DNA of 64,000 bases, taken from contig NC_087069.1 of assembly GCF_963678635.1 (NCBI RefSeq), positions 49,371,892 through 49,435,891 of the forward strand, written 5' to 3'. A model generated the notes under the pieces. That model saw nothing but the letters and a program-made list of their open reading frames with translations. It searched no databases and was not told the origin of the DNA. The position numbers and the translations under genes were made by a program. The stretch comes from Symsagittifera roscoffensis. Its lineage: Eukaryota; Xenacoelomorpha; Acoela; Convolutidae. Shown in pieces: positions 49,307 through 56,680 of this stretch (position 1 is the first letter of the stretch; each line of letters starts with the position of its first letter).

Positions 49307-52300
49307 CATACATACATACATACATACATACATACATACATACATACATACATACATACATACATACATACATACATACATACATACATACATACATACA
49401 TGCATACATATATACATACTTACATATATACATACAAACATACATACATACACACATACATACATACAAACATTCGCACATTCGTAATATATACGTACTT
49501 ACATTCATATCTTTATACATATTTACCTTTCATACGTAGATAAATTCATACATACATACATACATGCATACAAGCATACTTACTTACATATATAATTACA
49601 TACACAATTACTTACTTACATAGTCACGTCAAACATCCATACAAATATCAAATTGTTTTATGTGGAATTGTTTTAAGCCTACGAATCATACTCGGGTGTC
49701 AAACTAAGTCATTTTTGTTCTTGGTCAAAATTTCCCCTGAATCGAACTCAGTCAAAACGTTTTATCTCGGTCGAAATTCTTCGGTCGAAAAAACTGCTCG
49801 GTCGAACTCGGTCGAAGCAAAATTCATCGGTCGAACTTGGTCGAAAGGTTTTTTATGAAAAACGCTACTGGAAATTTTTGATCACTCGATTGACCAAAAT
49901 CTAATTGAACAAAGTTGGTCGTTTTTGAACAAAATTGAGTTTTCATCAGATGTACTTTTCAATTAAATATTTTTAGTTGTTATTTTTTACTCGTTATCTT
50001 GTAATTTGTTTCATGTAGGCTCTGGAGGTATCTCAGACATCATCTTGTCGGCCCTGAAGATGTCGGGAGTGACGGCTGACGCCTCTCAAAGTACAACCAC
50101 TCTAAGACCCTACCAGGTACATATGGGAGGATTTGATTGTTATACTTATCTCTACCTAATGTTAAAAACTGACACAGAAATTTACGATTATATCTCCTTC
50201 TTCTAGGCCCTGAATCTTTTTCAGCAAACGCTTTAATATTTTTTCGAATTTTTATTGAAAATTTGCCATTTATGTTTAGGTAAACAAGCTTTTCCAAAGT
50301 TGAAATCTGACTCACCATCTTTAAATATTGCAACAATGACACAAAAATGTTACAAAAAAAATTTAAAAGAAAGAAGAAACAAAAACCCTTTTGTGCACAT
50401 CATAGGAGAACAAGCTAGTGCATCAGTTGAAGGCCTTCATGAACGATTGTCGGATTAGTAAGAGCAGAAAAAGTGAAGAGCGTGACAGTCCAGAGGGAAG
50501 ACTGTTCTCATCCCAGCTGATGGATCTAACTCCTCAAATTGTACATCTGAGGACGTGTGTCAGAAACAGGTGAATGTTTTTGTACTCAATTTCGACTTTT
50601 CTGAGGGCCATAAGTTTTAAAAAGTTTTGTAGTTTAAAAAAGCCACCAGTGTAAAAAAGTTAGACGTAGCAACTTGTGCAGGGAAGCTTTCAACAACCTG
50701 TTTTTCCGTAGAACCCAAAGTCACAGATTTCGGAGGGTAGTTTTCGAGAAAAATTGAATAGTTTCAAAAAACGGTCAAAAAATTGTAAATTTGACTTTTC
50801 TGAGGGTCATTACTTTTGAAGTGAAAAAGTTTGGGCGTAAACGCTTATAAAGAGGAGATTCTCACAATTTGTACTTTCGATTGGAATTAAAATCCCAGAT
50901 TTGGGTAGTTTTCGAGAAAGTTAAAAAAAAATTGAAAAAAACGATCGGAAAAAATTCGACTTTTCTGAAGGCCATAAATTTTTGTGTAAAAAAAATTTGG
51001 GCGTAGCCGCTTCTGCAAGAGAGTTTCTCCCAACCTGTTCTATCCGTTGAACCCAAAATCTCAGGTTGGGTCGGGCATTTTTTGAGAAAAGGTAAAAAAC
51101 CCAAAAATTTGGGTAAAAAATTCCCCCACTCACTTTTTCGAAAGCTGTAGGAAGTAGGGTAAGGTAAAAAGAGACAAGAGAATTATGCAGACGCATAGGG
51201 TAGTGGGCGGACTTCCCAATGAAACTTTTTATTTGAAAATCGGTGGAGTAGTTTTTGGGAAAAACGAAAATTTTCCACAGCGTGCAAAAAAAATTATAAA
51301 AACCCGACATTTTCATAATACCTGTATTTATCAAACAGGAACTTGAAATTTTTTTACTTTGGTAGGCCAAGAAACTTATTTTAAATATAAGTCTAATATG
51401 ATAAGTATATTTTTTTATGTAAAATAATAAACATAATATAAGTAAGCATATATATTCGTCTAAAAATTTGTCTTTTATTCAATTTAAAACTGCAAAAAAA
51501 TTGCTAAAAAACAAAAAAAAAACATTAAATTTTGTACCAAAAGTATGTTGTCAAAAACAAGTGAAGATTTTGCTTACTCTTGCTTATCTTTTTATCAATC
51601 TAAGTTCAATTTTTTCAATATTAAGTGATTACAGATACAAAAAAACTAAAAGGTCGCATTTATACTTGATTATAAAGCAACTAGCCAGAATTTTCCGATC
51701 GTTGCCGAAGTGGTAAATTGGGTAAAAAATTTTCAAAATTGAAAGTTGTTGGGAAAAACAAACATTGCAAGTTTCAACGAAGATTTAGATATATAGACAA
51801 AAAATTAACTTGAAATTTGGTCCGAAATTCCAAAATAAAACAAAATCACACATGGGGTTCAAAAACATTTTCAGGAGAAAGAAACTAAAGCAGTTACAGT
51901 CAATGAGTTTTTTAACTGTTTCAGGAAGTTCTTCACGATGTATCGCCTCGACATGCCAGGTCTCGGAACCCCATTGGACCAGTGCATATTACGAGCCCTC
52001 TTGACTGGCGCTACAACCCAAAAAGTAGACCCAGTAGCTCTGGCACTAAAATGGAACCGGTGTGACGAAGTTGTCCAAGAAATTTTACTTTCTGAAGGAC
52101 AAGACATTAACATGCGAGCAAATATTGAAGACTTTGTCACACACGCTTTGCTCGAAAGCAAACTGGAGTTCTTGCAACTTTTCACCGACCTGGGTTTCGA
52201 GTTTTCGAATTATTTAAACCGAGCTAAAATGGAATTTATATTTGAGCATTTAATTGAAAATCGTGAATACGCGAAAAGAATTTTCACGTCGCGCGTGAAA

Positions 52301-55300
52301 AAAAATATAGCGTTGCGTGAAAAACGGATGAACTTTATAAGCAGCGATGGCTCATTTCCAATCAGACTCGAAGACGTGTACTTCGTGTGCTCTCGGTTTT
52401 GCGGCGTGAAACCTATAGCTCAGACCATTTTAAACACAAGCGGAGAGGAAATTTTTCCGGGTAAGTAGTTTTATGATTTTTTATTTTATAAATCATGATT
52501 AATCTAAGATTTCTTAAAGGCAAAATTGCGAAAAATATTAGTCGTTCTCATGGGCGAAAGGAGGTGTTTTTCGCTGTAGGGGAGTTGATTAAATGAAAAA
52601 ATCCTAGACTTCTGCTAAAATGCACAGTAGCGGATTTAAGGGGATGTACAATAGCGCGACAAAAAATTTGCAGAATTCTTGGGTCAACATTTTTCAAAAA
52701 ATTTCTTAAAAAAATGGCCATATTTTGACCATTTTTTCAAAAATTGCCTGCGGTGCGGAAATTTTGGCCAAATTAGAATCTTCATAGTGGTTTTTTAAGT
52801 AATCAATTGTTTTTACGTATGACAACCAATTGTGGCTCTTTTCCACTCCTTCTCATTTTTTAAAAAAACTTTCAGTTTCTGAAGGGTTGTTATGTCTATA
52901 CGAGCAATGTTAACGATGTAATCGATAAATAACAAATCTGCCATTTTTGGTAGTTTGTTCACTGTGCCAGTTTCATTGCGTTATTAAAATGTTACAAGGT
53001 AACTACAGTAAGCTATAGTAAGCTAAGTTACTATATGGTAAGCTATAGTACTTTCCTCAAAATTGAATTTGAAAATTTAGGGGGGATAGAAAATAACCCT
53101 TTTTATAACCCATTATATTTGAATCTATTTGTTGGGTATCTATATTTAACAGCAATTTATTATACGTTGTAGCCTTTATTTTGCGGTTGCTTTTTTAATA
53201 TTTGATTTGAGGGTTAAAGTATCAAAAATTACATGCTCAAAAATTTTTTTGGATGAAATGCTAAAATTTTTAGCGTAAGAATACCGTGGCTGTTTTGAAT
53301 TCCCCAGCTTCAAAAAAATTATACGTGTCGTTATGGCCGATTGCGTAATGTAACGATGTTAAAAATAGAAGTTTGTTCACCATGCAATTTTTATTGCATC
53401 ATGATAACGTAGAAAAAAAAAGTTTTTCAAACTTGCGATTCAAGTGTGCGATTAAAACTTGCGAAAAAAGCACTACGATTCAGTTAATGCTACAAGTGTT
53501 GAAGATGGCCTTTTTCTTGAGCTGAAAAAAATGCATCTTTTTTGAATATTATCAGTGGCTCTTCTGCTCTCAGGATATGGGAAGCCTCTTCGCCAATTGG
53601 CCTCACATACCATGATGTTTTCTCAGCGAGTTGCTAATTTTTCAATTGGTGTTGCTTTTTCGTCGGTATAGCAATGTCATTCTCTTTTCGAATTTAAGCA
53701 TAACTTGGATAAGTTTTGGTAGACTGTTTCCTTGTTAAAAACCGAAGAAAATAAATTCGAACCTCAGATATTGAAGAAAACTTTGCGATTTTTTTTACAA
53801 GATTGATTTCTTGATCCGTTGTAAATACTTTCATTTCTTTAAAATCAAATTATTTCACACTTGGAATGCAAACAATTTCCTAAAAATCACACGGGACAGT
53901 AATATATTTTTTTGACAATGAGAATTGGAGTTCTTAGAACACTCTGTATGATGCAAAACTAGTGACTAAATTGCCTGAATTTACATAACAGATGACTTTG
54001 TTGACAATTTTAGCTGCTTAGTTTATCAGAATACATGTTTTTTACTACAGTATAAATGAAATCATTAAAGAACTTAACAAGACTGTTCGTATATCAGGGC
54101 CAAGCCCTGAACTTTTTGGCTGTCCCTTAATTCATATCGAAAAATTTTTTGGACAAAATCAAAAAGTGAAGCTCTGAGTTATACGAAAAAATACAACGAT
54201 TAGCCAGCCTCAACTCAATTTGGAATAATTTTGATGTGCGTGATAATTCGCCAAGCATAAATTTTTCGTTTTACCTTTTTCCGCATAATGAACAAAATCT
54301 TCAAAGCCTGCTTAATTTACTCAAGAACATGGCCAGTTTGGCAGTTTTCAAACCTCCAAAACTTTTAAAAAAATACACTAAGGTAAAATATCTTTTTGAA
54401 ATTAACCTCAAGAAGTCAATAACTTCAAAAAAAACTGTTGAAAACTTTTATTTATATCGGCAAAATTGACTGAGTAAAAAACCCACCGATCATAAGTATT
54501 CCGTTTTCTTCGAAAGTCGGAAGAACAAGACTGCTCGTAATAGAGCGTAGCAAGACTGCTCGTAACAAGACATGCTTTTTAAGCTATATGGAGCAGTAAA
54601 AAAATGAAAAAACTAATTGATGTAATAAAAACTAAAAGAAAAATAAAAAATTCAGATCTTTTGTGGAAATGTTCCCCCGCACATCATATTGAGAAAAAAG
54701 TGATAGTTTTCGCTCCAAATAAAAAATCAATTATGGCAAATAAGCTTCTCTCAATCATTTGGGAACGTTTTCAATGACGGAATAAATCTCCGCTTACGCG
54801 GTAATATCGCGAAGTATATCCATTAGGAGGCAAACTGTGCACTGGATAGGCGCACATCTTTTGTCTGAGTGTTCCTGGATTCCAGGACTCCAGGAACAAG
54901 TCTTTAAACATGGTAAATTTTTGTTGGAACACTTAAAGAAATTGAGAGAACAAAAGAACAACAAAAGGATTGCCCTTGTTGTGGAATCCGCTTACAACTC
55001 ACAAATACACAGTTTGGCCTCGTGATGTCCGGCGTTAAATGTCCCTATTTGGCCAAAAGGGCAGTCTTTAAACCCTTGTAACAATAAAAAAGAATGATCA
55101 TTAGTAAATTATCATTTCAAATTTAGGCTTAGGACAACAATACTTTTTGAATGATATGAAATATTTCCATCCAAAAAGGCTAGTTAAAAATTCGAAACTT
55201 GTCTGAAGAAAAAAACCATCCGGAGCACGAATATTCCGTTACTTTCGTTTCAAAAATCGGAGCAATAAGAAGCTGGACGCGTTTTCAATAGCTTATGTTT

Positions 55301-56680
55301 ATTCTTTGATCAAAAATGGAAGTTCCTAAAGAGTATCAAAGAGAAATCCTTTGTAATATGAGGTAGTCAAATCCGCGATGGGAACGCGTTTCATCCATAG
55401 CTTTCAAACCCGCTCTTTCTGCTCCAAATTTTGGCAGAAAAGATAATTCAAAATTGAACTCAGAAGTTGAACTTATTTGGTCTTAGTTTGCCGTGATAAC
55501 ATGATGTCCAATGACATTTATTGAGCCCATTATTATGGAAAAAACTGGCCCAAATCTTCAATCCTACAAGTTTCTGTTTTGCACATACTTAATACTTTAT
55601 AACGAGAAACTGCCGTTTTACAATCATTGAGACTTTTTCTGATGCACTGCCGTTTTATTTTTAAAATCATTTCAGACCCAATAGGCGCGTTTTTTTAATA
55701 TTGCAACACGTGTTTTGCCGTTTTCTTTTGGTTCAATTTATCAAGAATCAAAAAAACCTACAGAAAACACAATTTGGCTTCAGAAAGTATCTAGTTCAAT
55801 TGATGCGGTAGTTTCACTTAACAAAACAATCCGACTTGAGTGGGACAATCAAAAGTTTAGTGGTTGTAAACGCCGTTTTTTAACAGGCACTGTTAGTATA
55901 CTAACCAAAAAACAATTTATTATCATTATTATTCTTAGTAAAAAAACTCAAGCTCCTGGTTTTTTATTTTTTTTTGGAACGAGATGATTATGATTAGTTT
56001 TTAGTATATGAACTAGTATGATTTTTTATGAAGATTTAGTAGATGAACAGTTAAGATTTTTATGAGGTTTCAGTAGAAGAACTGTTATGAATATTTGTGT
56101 GGTTTTAGTATATGAACTGTTATGATTTGTTAGAGGTTTTGATTGATGAGCTTTCAAAGTTTTTTACTTGTTACTTGACCGTTTTTAGACCCAGCAAGGG
56201 AGTTGTTCCTATGGAGTATTTTCTCGTGTGACCTGGAGATGGCCGAGATGTTCTGGAAAACATGCAAGACTCCTCTGGCACTTGCCCTAGTGGCATCCAT
56301 GCTGGCTAGACAATGCGCCTCTTTTTTGCCCAGGTGAGTATACTCAGGGCAGTTGTTCCAGCCTTTCCAATTAGAAAAAAAATAGATCGTTTTTTGTCAA
56401 AAATTCGAGCTTTCACATTTTCAGAATTTTTTCAGAATTGCTTTCTGCTTTATGAAAATGATCACTGTACCAAAGCGCGAAATAATTCTGGGCTTTGAAT
56501 TAACTTTACTTTCAGGCAAATTTTAAAAGTGAGATCTGGCTTAACTCTAACCGTTAACATGGTAACTTGAGTTATTATCAAAAATGTGGTTGTTTTCCAG
56601 CGAAGAAAACAGCTTGGAAGAGAAGTTTGGCAAGATAGAGAAAGCCTTTCTCCAGAACAGCATGGCTTTCATCGAAAAAG
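21395..56680 (+). CDS. TRPM-family (melastatin) cation channel gene, N-terminal half, eleven exons, 3' end outside window
   Basis: Eleven exons, listed separately, splice into one open frame of 2200 nt (about 733 residues). All junctions are AG/GT and codon phases agree at each. In order the protein shows a Cys/His cluster (residues about 35-106, ending CSGCGYAYVDHYK), a WTIEDSK block, the SLOG/LSDAT-type strand-loop VISVVGTSD, a glycine-rich RAWVVGGGTLHGV, the TPVVICQGSGGISD block, the ILRALLTG..LALKWNR repeat, FLQLFTDLGFEFSNYL and LFLWSIFSCDLEMAEMFW. This order is that of the TRPM cytosolic MHR1-4 region, closest in my reading to TRPM2/TRPM8. Known TRPM channels have six transmembrane segments and a pore after this region; these are not in the window. 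Introns range from 267 nt to 13.2 kb and hold repeats plus one nested gene. Ligand and ion selectivity cannot be read here. Exon borders are my own and untested. Confidence 0.9.
21715..23126 (+). other. TRPM intron 1 (1412 nt)
   Basis: gtaaat...gcttag. Contains the hairpin at 21809-21849. The arm homology stops being testable at 22916. No coding content supported. Confidence 0.7.
21809..21849. repeat. Hairpin in TRPM intron 1, arm 2 copy
   Basis: Counterpart of 2130-2170 with the same stem gaacaatctcccc/ggggagattgttc and a slightly changed inner stem. A further inverse half-motif lies near 21940-21956. Possible ends of a tiny MITE, or a structured intronic RNA element. Confidence 0.75.
23127..23307 (+). 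CDS. TRPM exon 2
   Basis: The exon follows the acceptor ttgcttcttgcttag, reads VSQPPRWTIEDSKWRREHHL, and ends at HPAIVM plus one base before gtgagt (phase 1). WTIEDSK, SFGVTV and the AQIAVLSSDTHP stretch match the W(T/S)(I/V)xKH, (A/S)(Y/F)G.I.F and KYVRLSYDTKP blocks that follow one another in TRPM proteins. It begins 211 nt outside the end of the inverted-repeat arm as far as the window shows it. The last 19 exon bases and the donor are the seed of the tandem repeat that fills the start of the next intron. Confidence 0.88.
23289..25030 (+). repeat. Tandem array (~18 units of 92-106 bp) seeded by the exon 2 / intron 2 junction
   Basis: Each unit repeats the last 19 exon bases plus donor (catcccgctattgtgatgg then gtgagttatg) followed by an AT-rich spacer that usually includes (t)tttta(t)ag and gcttagatttgtcattgaga. 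Copies start near 23390, 23482, 23588, 23682, 23775, 23870, 23965, 24057, 24150, 24242, 24340, 24440, 24534, 24634, 24728, 24825, 24917 and 25013. Some neighbouring pairs are nearly identical, pointing to recent multi-unit duplication. Most keep GT at the would-be donor. Confidence 0.92.
25031..28160. other. TRPM intron 2, part; nothing recognised
   Basis: AT-rich intron. The frame at 25490-25735 has no splice or family support. No terminal repeats seen. Confidence 0.5.
28161..29316 (-). CDS. Small two-exon gene nested in the TRPM intron: predicted 107-residue protein with two membrane segments
   Basis: Read on the minus strand. Exon a (29316 down to 29216) starts ATG, encodes MSGRKFPPAKRFKHWPPPKT and ends CACGAAAG|gtaag (phase 2). 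Exon b (28383 down to 28161) follows tttttttcag and gives SLRMEMMEEKRAHIPNLGTP, then two hydrophobic stretches (FLLATALFLLCYVYSLHI and ALSVLFVILYLALFYN), ending FLNIL and stop. The phase joins exactly as an Arg codon. Codon choice is richer in G/C than the surroundings and contrasts with nearby random frames. The layout is a Pro/Lys-rich cytosolic head, a short charged linker and a membrane hairpin. I do not recognise the family; small endomembrane or mitochondrial two-pass proteins have this size. It is antisense to, and inside, the 13.2 kb TRPM intron. A 5' UTR exon may exist; a GT-like donor (ttcg|gtaagt) sits just before the ATG. Confidence 0.68.
28422..28580 (+). other. Open frame of unclear status inside the intron of the nested gene
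   Basis: A plus-strand frame reads CRDYSQRFVGEGAMDLGLYE, continues through ERFLFKTQIDEICCRAERRA and stops after LDHQNLF at 28580. Composition looks more protein-like than most frames here, with charged helical patterning, but it has no convincing acceptor, sits in the intron of an opposite-strand gene, and matches no family I know. It may be chance, or a fragment of an old gene. Confidence 0.2.
29734..30641. mobile_element. Element B: ~0.9 kb MITE-like element
   Basis: Left end cccgggttgacctcc...atgcttatcatacaa; right end ttgtatgataagcatgttttgtcaacctg. GTTGAC and ATGCTTATCATACAA are inverted at the two ends. Internal blocks (tatggaaaaatgctaatcat, tttcatagaatttcaaaaac) recur in element A (about 770-960) and at 45987-46804. 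No transposase frame. Confidence 0.7.
30642..32289. other. TRPM intron 2, part; nothing recognised
   Basis: AT-rich. Frames at 31154-31507 (+) and 32179-31877 (-) have composition like the surrounding intron and no splice signals that would make exons. Confidence 0.45.
32290..34540. mobile_element. Element D: ~2.1 kb element with AATCGATTATAATCC-type arrays, inserted in a 65-bp minisatellite
   Basis: 32378-34472 begins gcaccggagttccatgg and ends ctatggaactccagtgcg, forming inverted ends. Inside, tcgattataatggatt motifs cluster near both ends, and a block of about 390 bp is present twice (about 32398-32790 and 33546-33940), each copy with cgcatttgcccccccccc and actcgcatttaaacca. Outside, gacta(cgctcttaagatg).. 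and gaaacatatctcgagcac repeats (32291-32375, 34473-34540) flank the element. Confidence 0.6.
34541..36511. other. TRPM intron 2, last part; nothing recognised
   Basis: AT-rich. Overlapping frames at 35222-35533 (+) and 35520-35335 (-) were checked for reverse-transcriptase motifs and none was convincing. Confidence 0.45.
36512..36715 (+). CDS. TRPM exon 3 (core of the SLOG/LSDAT-type region)
   Basis: The exon enters in phase 1 after attttatttcag and leaves in phase 1 at AAAG|gttagt. It reads DILCNKWKLSIPDIVISVVG, then FKGGFCRALSSCRAWVVGGGTLHGVDAVITEC. This matches the TRPM pattern of W-x-L-x-x-P-x-L-V-I-S-V-x-G-G followed by G-A-W-I-x-T-G-G. The glycine-rich loop is VVGGGTLHGV, so the usual Thr before the double glycine is Gly here. 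Among TRPM2 channels this domain takes part in nucleotide-sugar binding; whether that holds here is not visible. It is separated from exon 2 by the largest intron in the window (13.2 kb). Confidence 0.92.
36716..38030 (+). other. TRPM intron 3, first part, with a copy of repeat family C (37260-37690)
   Basis: gttagt donor. 37260-37690 carries the family C blocks gcgttaatagcgcgaaatat and cgttactttcgtatcgaaag in the same orientation as 38160-38560. The 84-codon frame at 37071 has no support. Confidence 0.55.
38031..39209. mobile_element. Element C: foldback repeat, ~540 bp inverted arms
   Basis: Starts caagactgctcgtatcaagg and ends with its inverse ctgatacgagcagtcttg. Left arm about 38031-38570, right arm about 38670-39209, joined by ~100 bp. 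Within each arm lie a palindrome-rich core (cgcgttaatagcgcgaaat) and ccgttactttcgtatc. Related single-arm pieces occur at 13130-13490, 37260-37690, 54070-54560 and 54720-55270. No protein encoded. Confidence 0.8.
39210..43186 (+). other. TRPM intron 3, remainder, with a second element D fragment (40355-40620)
   Basis: 40355-40620 begins gcactggaattccatggata and has cgattataatcgattataat arrays. A run of C lies at about 40747-40760. 42415-42470 has a G-rich patch (agtagcggatttaggg) like the edge of family G. No exon found. Confidence 0.5.
43187..43312 (+). CDS. TRPM exon 4
   Basis: 126 nt, phase 1 to phase 1, acceptor ttttgttcag, donor TCAG|gtaatt. It reads EMQILEWIHSKSPKLYLIAF, then TNWDCIDSKTKANEWFFTQQ. 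LYLIAFTNWDCIDSK lines up with the TRPM segment (I/V)xAIGIAxWGxVxNR, with Asn-Trp-Asp in place of the usual Ala/Pro-Trp-Gly. Being a multiple of three in a matching phase, it could be skipped without a frameshift. Confidence 0.85.
43313..44098 (+). other. TRPM intron 4 (786 nt)
   Basis: gtaatt...ttttcag. AT-rich; nothing further recognised. Confidence 0.7.
44099..44241 (+). CDS. TRPM exon 5
   Basis: 143 nt, entering phase 1 after gttattttcag and ending phase 0 at GAG|gtcagt. Product: DPFPYYIRRRKAAFDETTQN, then LTASLNPFFPHILAIQGGVRGQLAQELE. It corresponds to the TRPM stretch L(N/D)xxHxHFILVDxGTxGxxGxExxLRxxLE. The position is clear from the flanking exons and the final QLAQELE, but the signature aspartate-asparagine/aspartate-glycine is replaced by Gln-Gly-Gly. 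The LSDAT-like fold may therefore have lost or changed a ligand contact. Confidence 0.82.
44242..45634 (+). other. TRPM intron 5 (1393 nt) with a ~35-bp minisatellite at 44650-44760
   Basis: Four loose copies of gtcgcgaaa(g/t)tctgga followed by a(t/c)tgccaa-type spacer, then cctcgacccgggtaatcacg. The same CGACCCGGGT end follows a similar array near 62690-62955. Confidence 0.6.
45635..45839 (+). CDS. TRPM exon 6
   Basis: 205 nt, phase 0 to phase 1, acceptor cataatctttttag, donor CAAG|gtaagt. It starts VRSTTEEFLSKAFESEDPNK, then has a low-complexity Asn/Lys run (NKNNKNNKSN), then IPTVQILIGGHLSDLARVAK and TPVVICQG. The last part is the TRPM block (I/V)P(I/V)V.....GG....L.......P.VVV(C/V)(D/E)G, with Ile-Gly-Gly kept. 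The Asn/Lys run probably forms a flexible surface loop. Confidence 0.9.
45840..47788 (+). other. TRPM intron 6, first part, with an element B relative (about 45987-46804)
   Basis: Begins near ctgaccaaaaatgcttgtca and ends gatgtcaacccggg, the inverse of the element B start. Internal tttccata and gcatttttc blocks match element B. Nothing else recognised to 47788. Confidence 0.5.
47789..48000 (-). pseudogene. Broken coding fragment, family not recognised
   Basis: On the minus strand one frame reads DVLDNFQKEEYDVVYE, three in-frame stops, then NFRPVEDKDFITEQQWQPVS and YLEDMKSYEARLDARYKKGG, ending in a stop at 47789. Codon use (GAC, CTG, GCC, GAG, CGC) is much richer in G/C than the intron around it. 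No acceptor separates the stops from the open part, so it reads as a decayed gene copy. It may be a processed pseudogene; I cannot name the parent. Confidence 0.5.
48261..48485. repeat. GTCGAAACA-type short tandem repeats, left of the CATA array
   Basis: Many copies of (a)aagtcgaa(a)ca and gagtcggtcgaaac. A similar cggtcgaa cluster lies on the other side of the CATA array. Confidence 0.75.
48750..49620 (+). repeat. (CATA)n microsatellite, ~870 bp
   Basis: Nearly pure tacatacata from about 48875 to 49400 with one tatata interruption near 49301; imperfect at both edges. Length divisible into four-base units gives long artificial frames on both strands. It lies in TRPM intron 6. Confidence 0.97.
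49735..49860. repeat. CGGTCGAA short repeats, right of the CATA array
   Basis: About seven copies of (t)cggtcgaa(c/a) in 120 bases, same orientation as those at 48261-48485. Confidence 0.75.
49861..50018 (+). other. End of TRPM intron 6
   Basis: AT-rich, ends tcatgtag. Nothing else seen. Confidence 0.6.
50019..50116 (+). CDS. TRPM exon 7
   Basis: 98 nt, phase 1 to phase 0, acceptor gtttcatgtag, donor CAG|gtacat. It reads GSGGISDIILSALKMSG, completing the TRPM motif VV(I/V)C(D/E)GSGR(I/A)(A/S)D(I/V)(I/L) started in exon 6; the Arg of GSGR is Gly here. The remainder (VTADASQSTTTLRPYQ) is not conserved. Confidence 0.9.
50406..50569 (+). CDS. TRPM exon 8
   Basis: 164 nt, phase 0 to phase 2, acceptor gtgcacatcatag, donor AACAG|gtgaat. 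It reads ENKLVHQLKAFMNDC, then a charged, poorly conserved linker (SKSRKSEERDSPEGRLFSSQ), then LMDLTPQIVHLRTCVRNR. It fills the segment between the GSGR motif and the L-L-T-V-F/I block in TRPM proteins (exon 9 continues KFFTMYRLD). The acceptor tract is weaker than in other exons. The frame and fit to the family support it. Confidence 0.83.
50570..51924 (+). other. TRPM intron 8 with three tandem ~165-200 bp units (50590-51110)
   Basis: The units start gacttttctga(g/a)gg(c/t)cat near 50595, 50793 and 50960, and share ttgggcgta(a/g)(a/c)cgctt, tgaacccaaaatc-like and ggtagttttcgagaaa blocks. The rest to 51924 is plain AT-rich intron. Confidence 0.7.
51925..52460 (+). CDS. TRPM exon 9 (largest exon, MHR3 region)
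   Basis: 536 nt, phase 2 to phase 1, acceptor taactgtttcag, donor CCGG|gtaagt. KFFTMYRLDMPGLGTPLDQC, ILRALLTGATTQKVDPVALA and LKWNRCDEVVQEILLSEG match the TRPM pattern LLTVFxxG....D(V/I)A(I/L)L.ALL(K)....QL.LALAWNR.D(I/V)A...I. Further on, IEDFVTHALLESKLEFLQLF and TDLGFEFSNYLNRAKMEFIF match MxxAL(I/V)xxRxxFVKL(L/F)(L/I)ENG(V/L).(L/M)..FLT...LEEL(Y/F). This is the most diagnostic exon for TRPM. The tail (ISSDGSFPIRLEDVYFVCSR) is family-like in position but diverged. Confidence 0.93.
52461..54060 (+). other. TRPM intron 9, first part; nothing recognised
   Basis: AT-rich. agtagcggatttaagggg at about 52627 resembles the edge of family G. Confidence 0.5.
54061..55280. repeat. Degenerate family C copies
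   Basis: Two segments (about 54070-54560 and 54720-55270) carry caagactg(t/c)tcgta, aagcttctctcaatcatttg, cgcttacgcggtaatat and ttccgttactttcg blocks of element C. The second is split by the insertion at 54826-55022. Confidence 0.7.
54826..55022. mobile_element. ~200 bp insertion with short inverted ends inside a family C copy
   Basis: Starts ggaggcaaactgtgc and ends cacagtttggcctc, which are near-perfect inverted repeats. Family C sequence is interrupted before and resumes after it (ggcgttaaatgtcc). An internal perfect hairpin gttcctgga..tccaggaac is present. It is open for 62 codons (contains FLLEHLKKLREQKNNKRIAL), probably by chance; its phase does not fit as a TRPM exon between exons 9 and 10. 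Confidence 0.55.
55281..56188 (+). other. End of TRPM intron 9, with a ~45 bp tandem repeat (55984-56150)
   Basis: Four diverged units of tatgaactgttatgattttt / gaggttttagta. The frame at 55715-55987 has no support as an exon. Confidence 0.6.
56189..56333 (+). CDS. TRPM exon 10
   Basis: 145 nt, phase 1 to phase 2, acceptor ttgaccgtttttag, donor CCCAG|gtgagt. It reads DPARELFLWSIFSCDLEMAE, then MFWKTCKTPLALALVASMLA. This is the TRPM block P...L(F/M)(I/L)WA(I/V)L.....(L/M)A...W.......AL.AS..., an antiparallel helical repeat in MHR4. Confidence 0.93.
56601..56680 (+). CDS. TRPM exon 11 (last one found in the window)
   Basis: 80 nt, phase 2 to phase 1, acceptor ttgttttccag, donor AAAG|gtgaaa. 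It encodes EENSLEEKFGKIEKAFLQNS, then MAFIEKG. The pattern fits the TRPM helix E.......(E/F)E..A......(C/S)....(E/D)... that precedes LL....WG in MHR4. It is short, so taken alone it would be weak. Phase and position after exon 10 make it credible. No downstream exon was found in the remaining 7.3 kb, so the gene continues past 64000. Confidence 0.78.

Noticed and set aside
48783-49539. Long frames (up to 245 codons) on both strands over 48.8-49.5 kb
   Set aside because: They are translations of the (CATA)n microsatellite in different phases (repeating YVCM or HTYI) and have no coding meaning.
54827-54905. Candidate extra TRPM exon between exons 9 and 10 (tag acceptor, catg|gtaaat donor)
   Set aside because: Phase does not match: entering from exon 9 gives a stop after seven codons; it lies in an insertion with inverted ends.
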